From contig JANTQF010000026.1 in NCBI GenBank assembly GCA_032988165.1, positions 62,001 to 126,000 of the forward strand: a stretch of DNA of 64,000 nucleotides. Direction: 5' to 3'. This DNA is from Emmonsiellopsis sp. PD_33. Lineage: Eukaryota > Ascomycota > Eurotiomycetes > Onygenales > Ajellomycetaceae. Made by a program: the position numbers and the translations under genes. Below the pieces are notes generated by a model. That model did not search any database, was not told the DNA's origin, and saw only the letters and a program-made list of their open reading frames with translations. Below are positions 32,566 to 43,457 of the stretch, in pieces. Positions within the stretch are counted from its first letter, which is position 1, and each line of letters starts with the position of its first letter.

Positions 32566-35500
32566 CTACCTACCCAACTCCAAGCTCGGCACAATAACCG
32601 GTCCAAACTTCACCACGTTCCCAAACGCACCTTCTCCCTGTACCAAGAAATCAACAGCAAGGCTCAATTTCGGAAACGAGCCGGGTATGCCGGTTGGAGC
32701 AGGACTCATAGGTCCACCGTATCCAGCCTGCACATTGTCAGGGTCGTATGCGACAATGGCAACGTAATTCCTACGGCCCATGAGTTTCCGATGCTCGCGA
32801 GGTTGGCCCGTGACATCTGTCTGAAAGATCTCCATCATGTCCTCCTTGGTATCCGAGGGGGTTCCTGCGACGGACCGTTGGCCGTTAGGAGGGATGTAGA
32901 GAGGTTTATTGTTGTGAAGCATCTTCATGACGTAGGATGGCGGAGGCGTGTTGACCACAGATGAGGATATTAGTTGGTACATTGTCTTGTGGTTAGTTGG
33001 GTGCGATGGGTCGTGCACAAGACCGGCACCACAGCAGTTGACGGCACCTGAAAGGAAAGTCATTCGAATGCTCTTTTGGTGGGCAATTCCTTGGAGGGTG
33101 CGGATGAGATACGTTCGTTCAAGGTCCTAGAATGAGGTTAGCGACGCATGACATAACGGAGGTTCATGAGGGTTTTACCTTGGAGTCATGTGTCCATTGA
33201 TCCTTTAGTTCATCGAGGATGTCGATGTCACCAAAGGGACTCAACACGCCACCCATTAGACCAGATTTCCCGACCGCTCGTTTCACTGAATTGAATCCAG
33301 ATCCGACAGCGCCTTTGGCGCCCACAACACCTGCAACGGTGCTGGTCATCTTCCCAAGTGCGTTATATGCGCCGGTGACTGCCTTCTTACCGGTGGCTAC
33401 AGTCTGGGCAAAATGCTCCGCAGATTCCAGCCGTGGATAAATCAGCGGCACGGAGATCATCCAGATACAATGTTGAACGCTTGGAGGGAGGGTTGCAATT
33501 TTCGGGAAAAGGCCTTGGTACGTGGGCCCTGCCATGACCTGATGGGGGTTTCTTTCCGAGCGACAATCAGGACCAACAACAACAATAGAAGGACCAAGAT
33601 ACTTGACAAAATGCCAACCGGTTCCGGTAATGGTGAAAAGGTCCATATCGTCGCTCACATGGCGCAAGAGCTCCAGGGTTGTATGATGCTGGAAAAGGAG
33701 ATACATCTCAATGCCGATTCTACCAATATTCTTAAACATGTTCGAAAACTGCATGTAATCAGGGTATGAACCGAATCCGTCAAAGCTTGACAAACGTTAG
33801 CAGAGTTCGAATCAATAGGGGCGGATATAGACATACATATCATGATCGTCGACTTGTAATATATGAGGTATTTGGGCAAAGGCTTCCCGTAAGTGTGGCT
33901 GGTCAAAGTGACTTGTATAATAGTGGAAATATGCATGCGTAACATCCTCCTCGTGGGCGGCTGTCCAGGTGGCATTTTTCCTCGCCTCCTTACCGCTGAT
34001 AGTAAGCCACTGCTTCAGCGATGGGATCTCCTTCCAAACTCGATCCGCATTGATCTGGCTTCCGAGTCCAAGGTGCGCATGGAATCCTCCGCAGTCGACA
34101 TGCTTCTGCATGATGTCTTTCCACATGTATCCAACACCACCAAGACGGGCCCGCTCGTTCGCGCTCACACTGAGAGAGAAGTCGTTCCCAGAGGTTGCGA
34201 TAAAGCGCCAGTTGCTTTCGTGTTGACCGGCCACCAAGAATTCATATCTTGTGCACCCTAGGTGAGAGGTGATTGCATAGGTCCATTTGGCAGGATGATC
34301 TTCCATTTTTAGTTCAATGCTATATTTATAGAAGGTCCAGCGACGGTGGACTGAAATGTTGGCTGCTTTTAGTTGCCTCGGATTTGGAGACAAGTCAACG
34401 CTCTGATGGATGTGGATTGTAGGTGGCTGTGGCGCATCAGTGACCAAGAGTATGGAGCCCAACCAAAGTCCACGCTCCATGTCCATATTTGTATATCGAA
34501 GATAGGGGCCAAAGTAGACACCGTTGGTGGGCGCAACTTTATACAACTCGACACCACTCGAAGGAGGGGGGCCGGTGAAACCGGTGCCCATGCTCATAAC
34601 GCTCCCCTCATAGCCGGGGGTCCCTGGGAGCCCGGGGGACATTAGTGGTTGCGAAAATGTAGAAAGAGTCGGAGAAGTTAGCGGATTATTGCCGAATGGT
34701 GTAAGACCTGGAGACGCGATCGTGGGCCCGCCAAAAGTGCTAGCTCCCGGCGACATTGGCTCGTTGAGGTTGAGAGGAGTTGGACCCTTCGGAAACTCCC
34801 ACTGAGTTGATTGAGTGGGAAGATGGATATAATAATACTGCCCAGAATTAGGGTCCAAGTGTGCGATCCAGCCTTCGGGAAGAGGGGGAGGTGAAGCCGG
34901 AGAGGGTCCTGGAGGTGCGGGAGACCCATTGATAGGGCCCGGCTGGAGACCGGGGTGCCCGTTCTGGAAATTCTGCTGAAGCTGTGGGGTTGCCTGCCTC
35001 GGGTCATTTGCAAATGCTGGATGACCCTGGCTCATAGGGATAGGCGGGGTGTGGGAATGTGGTGCCATGGTGGTGGGGGCCATAGCACCGGTCGTGATGG
35101 CGTCGATGGGCGCAGGATGTGGAGGATACGCAGCAGCAGTCATTCCTTGCTTCTCGTTGGGATAGCTGTGGGGCGCACCACCGGGTCCAAGGCTCGAGTA
35201 TGCGGGGGGAGGAGATGAAGTCAAATTCATCCTTTGGAAATCTTCCTCTAGTGGGTTATTAGGGTATCCTCCAGGCTGCTGCGGGCCTGCGGTAACCCCC
35301 TGGGTACGATTCATTGGGGCGGACGTTTGTGAATGAGGCATAGATGTTTGCACTGGTCCTTGGTATACTGCTGGGGGGCCATGTGGCTGACTACCAGGTG
35401 ACTCAGTTGGCGTCCACGGTCTGGTTATTGCTAGATTTTGAGGCTGCTGGGGATTGGGTTTTGGCTGAGCAGCGTACTGGTTGGCTCGCTGTTGCGCAGC

Positions 35501-36301
35501 AGCACTCTGAGCCTGTAAGCTAGTGAGGGTAGATGCGCCCGCAATCCCAGCTGCAGCGTACCGGGCCTCTATATCCGAATGACCGGGAGGGACGACTGGT
35601 GTCTCCGGCGGAGGAGGGGAGCCCCGTTGCGCTTTTGTGGTCGATGTCGACGCGGTCGAGCTTAGACGGTTAACAGTGGCTACTTTGGGAGCCGCAAGAT
35701 TTGAAGATGCAGACGCTGGACCTCCAGGCGCAGGCCAATGTTGCTGGTGGAAGTCGGGGTAAGGGTTCACCCCCGCGGACTGTTTTCTTTTTGGCTCCGG
35801 CATGGCGCCTGGTGCCGCAGCTCTCTGTGGAGCTTTTTGAAACAGTCCTTCTCTATCAGGTCCCTGTAGTATTGGAGATTCAGGGAGTGGTTTTGGAGCA
35901 GCTCCTCTCCGCTCTGCAAGAGCGGATGTTGTGCTTTTTGAATCTCGTCTGTCGCGGGGGCGCAGGGAGGCGGGGATATCAGCGGGGCTGGAAGCTCCCG
36001 AGCCGGAGTAGAGAGGGGAAGAGGTCTCTGAGGACTGTCTCACTGTTGGCGACGGCCCATGGTCGGGGTAGGGAAGCTTGGGATTTGAGGGGCTGCTGGA
36101 GTGCATTTGTTGGGGGCGTGGACGGTCTTCGGGATAAGGAAGTTGTGGGCTGAAGGCAGAGGGCTGGGTGGTGTGACCGGCAGCTGGGCCAGGGGACGGA
36201 GTATCTCGTTTGACGATTCTCAGAGGTGACACGGAGGGGGGGTCTCGATCTGACGGCGAGGAGAGAAACATCTCATCGTTTTCTTTGCCATTGCGACTCA
36301 T
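32566..36301 (-). CDS. WW-domain protein with PhoD-like phosphatase region
   Basis: Exons 36301-33837, 33785-33179 and 33126-32566 give 1210 aa; introns are 51 and 52 nt. The first 460 residues are Pro/Ser/Gln-rich and disordered. A WW domain at about 470-505 reads PLPEGWIAHLDPNSGQYYYI and continues to TQWEFPKGP. The remainder resembles fungal PhoD-like metallophosphatase proteins: YFGPYLRYTNMDMERGLWLG and, across the first intron, VDDHDIFDGFGSYPDYMQFS. The DDHD segment fits a metal-binding site, and VVVGPDCRSERNPHQVMAGP follows. Such proteins are annotated as PhoD-like in many ascomycetes but the substrate is not known. The WW domain probably docks it to a PPxY partner. Confidence 0.87.
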
Positions 36302-38160
36302 GGCGGGCGACTGGGTCTGCCGCAAAGGCGGGAAAGGGGTGTTTCAAGCTGTAGCCAGGGATGTATATTAGATTGGAGCGGCGGTATGAGGATATTATTT
36401 TTAGCAGCAGCTGCTTACCACTAGGATTGTTGCAGAATGCGGTCGATGCTGGCGCTTGGAGGTGGTGGGAAGTTGAGGTTGGAGCAGGGGGAGCAAGTGG
36501 GGGTTGGACAGCGTATCAGAGGGCGATAAGAGGCTATGGAGCAAGAGGCATAAGACAAAACAGAAAGGGGACCGCTCAGGATGCGATACCCTGTCTCTAG
36601 AGGCGGAGTATGAGGATGCCAGAGAAGAAGAGGAAACGGAGACGAGAGCAGCAAGAAGTTGGCGATGAAGTCGAGGTTCATCCAGGTCGCCGCATGCTGG
36701 CCGAGCCGCATGGAGAGTCGGAAACGGTATGGTAAGGCCAATACGCGCATAGTTACAGCCCAGCGCCAATGACGTCTCTACATGCACCATAGTTATCAGC
36801 CGACATCGTTGGGCAGCTTCAAGCGCCAGCCAGGTTGGAGCTTGGGCACCAAATTGCCTGGGATACCAATATGCCTGGAAATAGCAAATTCCGCTCCTCT
36901 TCCTCGCCCATGCCCATACACTCCCATCTAGACTAGATGCCATTATAATAGTAACTCGGCTCCCAGAACGGATCCATGGTTGGCCCGCGCGGTGCCTGTC
37001 CGTCCCAGCTTTGGCGTACGGGTATCCGTGACGGTACCTGACCGTACACCGCCTCGGCCAATCACGTGCGCGCATGGCAGCCCGCCGCGGGCTAAGCGCC
37101 GGGAAGGAGCACGGGACCCCGCCTTTCCGCTTTGGGCTGTGACAGGCAGGCTGGGCGCTTACTTGCAACCTCCTTCCCCGTCCTATCACGGTGTCTTATT
37201 AACAGTCTTCTTTCCTTTCTGCAGACGTCTGCTGGGCGGTCACAGGCGGCCGCGACGCGCTGCGGTGGAGCTGGCAATCTCCGATCCCAGGGCCTTGCTG
37301 TTGATATGTGGAGGGGAAGTACGGAGTAGAAAACAAAGAGACTTGAACTTGAACACAATGGTTAGTGTTGGAGTGCGGCATGGTACTCGCTGGTTGGTGG
37401 GGTGGCTTGCGATCTAGCGCGTGTTATTCTCTAGCACAAGTTCCAGTGTGTTTTATGCGATGGGTTGGAAGTTTAGGGCAAGGGATGCCAGATCAATACT
37501 GAAATCTTTCTAATATTTCTCAACAACCAGAGAAGATACCGGGTTTTAGTTAATTAGGAAAGGAATGTCTTACTGGGAGCTACACAATGATATATAAATT
37601 ATTGTATTTCCTTGATTTTACGATATCTATGTATTTTAGAAAAACCATCGAGTTATTCAAAAGTATTCTGTGCACACACTGGCTACCAATATTAGTACTG
37701 AATGAGCTTCTAGACAAGGCGAATGCAAAGTATATATAAAACAAAGAAGCCTATACTATGTATAAAACACAAAAAGAAAAGATGTATATACATCAAATCT
37801 TGTATAGTGAGTAGCATTGAAAAGATAGATGCCAGCGTCATGACTTATGAATGGAACAGGGTATTAACTGAGAATATATAACCATTGAATGGAATAAGAA
37901 GAGGTAGATGTAAATTTCTAGCAAAGGAGAAGAAAAGGAATTACTCAGAAATAATAAATAGACTTGTGGGAATGTGAAACGGGGGGAAAGTTAATAGCCT
38001 GCAAACACCATCGCTGATATTGAATATGAAAATGCAGGGGGTGGAACGTTTGTTCAGAAGAAAGGGTATAGGGGTGAGAAATAGATACTAGGAAAGCAGC
38101 AGATACGGAGAAGGGAAAAAAAAAAGAACAAAAAAGAACACCTTCCTCTCCCCCCACCCC
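36302..38160. other. intergenic region upstream of the WW/PhoD gene
   Basis: About 1.86 kb without a supported gene. GC-rich, pyrimidine-biased leader up to about 37400, with a CCAAT box directly followed by CACGTG at 37058-37068. It becomes AT-rich from 37500 on, as for the 3' flank of the zinc-cluster gene. Confidence 0.45.
37058..37068 (+). promoter_or_regulatory. abutting CCAAT box and CACGTG E-box
   Basis: CCAAT at 37058-37062 runs directly into CACGTG at 37063-37068 in the region upstream of the WW/PhoD gene. CCAAT is bound by the HAP/CBC complex and CACGTG by bHLH factors. The close spacing suggests a composite site; this is inference. Confidence 0.35.
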
Positions 38161-40881
38161 TCACAACCCAAAATTAACCAACTGCAACCCCTGCTCAATC
38201 ATAATCTCAATCCAATCCACATCCAACGAATGGCCCCTCTGCATATACCCCTCCGTCTGTCTCTGATAAACAATCTGCAACACATGCCTCGTCGTCGTCA
38301 CATTCCTGCCCACCGATTCATTCGCCTCGATGCTCGAAAGCAGATCCACCGCCAGCATCTTCTGCGACCCGGACGACGATGCCACGCCCGCCATGAATAG
38401 CGGGAACACGATGAAGCGGAGATCGAAGCGGTCGGCGTTTATGATGCTGCTGGCGACGTGCAGGATTGCGGTGGCGCGTTGGGAGATCTCGAGGGCGGGG
38501 CCGCCGCCTGTTTCGAGGAGTTGGTTTGGCCACATGCTTGTGTAGGAGTAGATGAAGCAGGCGTGGAAGAGGGTTGTAGACTGTGTTGAGATATTTAGAG
38601 AGAGAAAAAAAGCTAGAAAGGGGGGTGGGATGGGGGAAAGGGGATGATGTGAACGTACGAGTTGGAGTAGTTCCTTCGATCGACTTGGCAACATATCCAT
38701 CTGCTGCTCTAGAATAGCCGCGTTGGATGATTCCCACAAGTGACGTAGTGATTGCTGGATGGCGAAGAGGCGTTTCTCACGGTCCGCTTCTAGCTGCGTG
38801 GGATATGGCTGGCCGGTATTTCCGTATGTCGGGGATATCGAAACACTTTCCCTCCGGCATTCCGAAGCAAGTAAACCCAGTCTCGCCGCAAGGACAAAAA
38901 TGTCATGATTAAGTTGGAGGATCGTAGGCAGAATATCCCTCTCTTGTGGGTAGATGATGCTCATCCCATTGGCCCCGAGCGGATAGAGATGGAATCTTGG
39001 GGCGGGGATCATGTCGTTTTTCAACACTGTTCTGACAAACTCCCCTGTTCCCGCGCCGCTGAATAGAGCATATAGGTCAATATAACATACCCACCAGATA
39101 ACAAAGGGAAATTGCTCCGTTTCAAAAACTTCGTTTCGCATGAGGAAAATTCGTAAGAGTCGTTCGAGATGGTGCGACCATAGGTTGGATCCGCCTGGTT
39201 CTGCGGCGGCAATCTGTGTTTGATTTCAGACTAAAATCTTTGAAAGGGCGGGGAGGAAGTATATATATTACCTCGTAGATAAGGAGTAAGAAATGAGTCA
39301 AAAACACGCCGTCAGAGGAAAGATCCTGATGGCTGCGCATACTAGTTTGCAAGAATGGAAGGGTTTCTTGATAGTGCTGCAGTGCAGCGATGCTCTGGCC
39401 TTTTTCCTGATGCGAGAGGCTCAGAGCAGAAACCGCCATCATAGCGTGGAATAGCTATCACGAGAGGTCAGAATTATAATACCCAGGTAAAGTGTATATT
39501 CTTGTTTATCAAGCTCTTACTGGACGAAATGTGCGCGCCTCCAGCTCGAATATATCCGAGCCAGGGGCTGTGCGACTGCCACCATCCGGAGAACTGAATG
39601 GGGAAGCGGTTTGAACCAGATGGCTCCAAACAACCCTTCGAAAATGAAAAAGAAGTCTTTTATCTTCTCTCCCATGTTGGCTGGCGTCTAGGTACGCGTG
39701 ATTAAATGAGTCCACAAGCTCCTGGAAGGGCGCCTCATCAATGATTTCAGCCGGGGATTTAGAATCCGATGTACTCGTCGAAGGAGATAGCCTCGCAGCT
39801 TTCCAATGTCCGGGCGAAGCAATTGGGATAGAGTCCTCGAATTTTGGTAGAATAACCACATTTGGATCCCCCGTTTCCGTAGCTGAGCTATCTCTTTTTT
39901 CTCTTCGAGATTTCCCTGCATGGTTGATCCTTATTCCATTGGCAGCATCTATGTCAGGAGAACTGGATGTACGCTCACTACGGCTCTCGTCACAATACTC
40001 GGGCAGGCTGGCAAAACTTTCTTGATTGACCACGACGTGATAGGTACCGGGAGAGTAGGCTTCGGCCTTCATTTCTCGTTCGTAATCCGAAGTTAGAAAT
40101 GCAAACGGGGGTAACGCGTCTCCTCCAGCCGACGAATTGGGGCTACTGGCTGCCAGACCAGGGGAAGTTGCTAGCGGAGACGTATTAGCCATTTGAATTA
40201 CCGACCAGGGAGTGTCCGGCGGAGAGGCAGCCATAAAACATACGATCCCAGACTGCATTTCCAGCAGTGGAGACGTCTTGCATGCGCTCCTTGACCCTGG
40301 CCGTGTCATCTCGAAATGATAATCTTGGGCTGTAATCGCAATCGTGACCCAGTCTCGTGCATTGCTGGCATATTGTTTAGCTTGTCTTCCTCTTTTTTTC
40401 ATTCTTGGGACACTTACGCCGCAGGTTGGATGCCCTTCATCGCATTTTACTGATAAATCCTATTAGCAACGCACTGAGGAAACGGCAAGTTCGGACAAGT
40501 GCTACCTTTTCGACTCTTTAGAAAGCAAAAGAGTGATTAGTTAAATGCAACTACCAACTAGTATTCCTCACGAAGTTAACTCACTCGGCATGTCCTGCAT
40601 ATTGTACACATCGTTAGAAGGTCATACAAATAACAAGTAGCCGTATCTTGTTGGTCACAAAGAACAACAAGAATTGCAACCTGAAAAGAAGTTTCAACTC
40701 ACCAACACCCTGTCCTCGATCTAGGAGGCAAGCGGACACGAATCGGCATTTTCAGCTTCTGTTCTTCGCTATTCCGCGATTTGACACCCAACCCAACTGG
40801 TCTTGCAGAGCCATCCTTAGGTGCGATCAGTGGCAAATGTACGGCGTGCTTTGCTGAAGGCATGTTGCGTCGATCGGTCAT
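38161..40881 (-). CDS. Zn2Cys6 transcription factor with fungal regulatory domain
   Basis: Nine exons: 40881-40703, 40594-40585, 40515-40506, 40449-40418, 40364-40244, 40149-39521, 39454-39272, 39213-38659 and 38580-38161, giving 712 aa. Splicing rebuilds a perfect zinc cluster with Cys at 59, 62, 69, 76, 79 and 86 (RSRTGCWTCRSRKVKCDEGH and onward). The linker LSFRDDTARVKERMQDVS follows. The long C-terminal part, including FHAMMAVSALSLSHQEKGQS and FVIWWVCYIDLYALFSGAG, matches the fungal-specific transcription factor domain. Two exons are only 10 nt, and all phases close. The start could also be 40863 or the Met just before PIRVRLPPRSRTGC. The target genes are unknown. Confidence 0.87.
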
Positions 40882-43457
40882 GGTGACAGGCCACAGCCAT
40901 TCGTCATAAGATAGGGGCCGCTTGTATCCCCTTATGCCAGTCCAATTTTCTCCTTTGCCTTCTTTCCTTTTATTCTTATTGCAGTTGAACAACCAAGACG
41001 TCAAATTCAAGGAGATAAATAATAAGAATAAGAGTAGAACCAATATAATGTTTCGCAAGAGGAATTGTGTCCTCCCGGAAAAGTTCACGGAGACAGCCAG
41101 AACAGGGGTAAATTTTTAGATCCGATATGCATACCACCAGGATGGAGAGGCTTGGAGTTTATCCCTCAAAATCACTCAGATCCAACGTCGGCCATCAACT
41201 TGGAGTATGTAGGCCCTCCCTAGTCCACCGGAATTGAAACAGTGACAAGGTCCAGCCGTGAACTCTAGGCATTGAAGGAGCAGTGGGCTATGGGTATACG
41301 AGAAAGTAAGAAAAATAAACTGCGCAGTTATGTAGGGGGAAGGAAGCTCGTATAACAAAGCAATATCGGTGAACGCGAGTATAAAATTTCTGATAACGAT
41401 GAATAATCCCAGAAGTAAAAAGAATGCGATAGTAGAACAATGCTCTTGTTTCACAATGTAAAACGGACAGGTTGAACCCTCTGGGTGGCCCGCAAACGTG
41501 GGGAATAGTAGGTGTGGCGAGATATAAAAGTATGAGGATAGGAAGGTATAAATATAACAAGATCCATCATTTGTATCCTCGTTTGTGGAGAGCATACCGG
41601 ACGTTATATCAAGTTCCAAGATCAACTTCGATAGTTAACTATTCTTTCAAAGCTAAGTCCAGCCGCATGAAAAAAAAAAATGGAAATCCAAATACCCGAA
41701 AAAAGGCATCGTAGGACCATGAACTAGATAGGACGAGAAAATTTTTTCATGTCAGCGACACTATCAGCAAGTTCGGGCATTAGATTGAAAAAATTCATCT
41801 GCAGGCCTGGGTGGTTGCAGATTTTTCTCCCGCTTCGATGGACGGACCCTGGAGATCTCTGGAGATGTCAGACCGCAAGAAATGCAGACAGCCCGATGAC
41901 GATAATCGCCGACCATTCCCAGAAGCCGTTAATAACTAGTTGACAGGTTGCCCATGTATGTCGTATCGGATCGTTGGAACAAGCGGATTATTGCCAGCGC
42001 CAGCCACTAATAATTAGCAACGCGCCGAAGGGAAAAGGAAGGATTTAAAAAAAGACGCACAAAAACGGCTCTCTTTGACCTAGTTTCCCAGGTCTAGTTA
42101 CAGTTCTTTGCGTCATCGCAAGCACGGCGATCAGATCATGCGACGGTAAAATCCCACATCCAGACGCAGCAATCCTGCCGGCGAACGGGCTGGGATCATG
42201 GATGCAGGGCCAAGGACAGTCAATCAGCATCAGATTGGGACATGCCCGACAGCCAAAAACGGGATTTGGCGTATGACGAGATTCTCACGGCGAACAAGCC
42301 CGATAGCGTCCGGCATGGCCGCGGATGGGCAGCGAGGCAGCCAATAGAGCCCCTATTCTCGTCGGCTGAATTGTCCTCATCCCACTCTGCCTCCCGCACC
42401 AGGCGGCTTCTGGATTCTTTCTAGAACATGCACGGACGGGGCATCATCGAGGCATGGATGCAGTCATTGCAGGACGGAGCAGGCTACATGCGCCGTGCAT
42501 GGATGGTTTGCTGGGCCAAGTCTCCCCTGCCGTGTCAGTTAAGTCCATGGAGTTCCTGTTTTTGCGGGCCGTTCTTCTCCTTGCCTTGTAGGGCGTTTTG
42601 CGTGTTTCCATATGGTAACTAGTTAGTTAGTAGTTAACTTGGCTAGGTCTATGCGTGTTTTGAAATGCAAGCTGGAAGTGAGACCGGGCTGCCCGTGGCA
42701 GAGTGGCATGCTCCCGACTATTTTTACGTCTAAGCACGTAAGAAAAGTAAAGGGGAAAACAAAGAAGAACAAACGCTGCTGATTCCTTAACCTTTGGTTC
42801 TTTCGGTTTAATCCGCTGCCATATCCTGATCTGCAATAATATGCTTACTGCATCAATATTATAGTTATCTGTTCAATAGACTATCTAAGCTATTGTCCCT
42901 GTTCTCCATCGCCAGACACCGTTACTATTATTGATGACGTGTGTCCCAGACTTTTTCAGATGCACCCCCGGCCGTGCCGGGGGATATCCCTCCCATCCCT
43001 CGTCGATCGTATGCGGGTGGGGTGTTACGGTGCCGAGTGGCTGGCTCTGCCGCTCGGTTTCCATGCAATGCAACTTCACGTCGTACATTCAAATCTCCGG
43101 ACGGTGTCGATAATCCCAACTCTCACCTCAGCCCTATCCTGAAAGGCCCAATACCCCTTCATGCATCACATGCAGAAGATTGTGTGCGTGCAGGCATACC
43201 AGGAACAAAGGTGGGGGGCAACAAAAATAAAATCTTTCTTTCTGGGTGTTACATGCAATATCTATAGGGTCCTCCCGTTATCCATGCAAGGGGAAAATAT
43301 TTCATCGTGGTGTGGTAGCTGTCAAAATAAAAAAAAACCGGGGAGGGTTTGCTCCATCCACGCCGAAGTCCGTCCCCACCCTGTGCTGTTTCACGCCTGG
43401 TGATTTAGTCGATTTCGGAGAATTTACTAATGCTTGCTGGTGATCTCCCCTGCCATA
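40882..43457. other. gene-free region of 2.6 kb
   Basis: Lies between the start of the zinc-cluster gene and the stop of ecm29. Short frames exist but none has a coherent domain or matched splice sites. It contains a perfect GC hairpin at 42965-42983. No RNA gene seen. Confidence 0.45.
42965..42983. repeat. perfect 8-bp stem, 3-nt loop hairpin containing CGG-N5-CCG
   Basis: CCCCCGGC, loop CGT, GCCGGGGG: a perfect inverted repeat in otherwise mixed sequence. It contains CGG at 42969-42971 and CCG at 42977-42979 spaced by five bases, the layout bound by many Zn2Cys6 dimers. Function is speculative. Confidence 0.55.

Noticed and set aside
36401..37189. Long minus-strand frame upstream of the WW/PhoD gene
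   Set aside because: Low-complexity composition without an internal domain; it lies where the promoter and leader of the WW/PhoD gene are expected.
41176..41720. Overlapping hydrophobic minus-strand frames
   Set aside because: Composition follows AT-rich, pyrimidine-rich DNA; no splice sites join them and no motif repeats between frames.
42690..42760. tRNA-like stretch (GTGGCAGAGTGGCATG)
   Set aside because: Resembles a D-arm only; no matching acceptor, anticodon or T stem follows.
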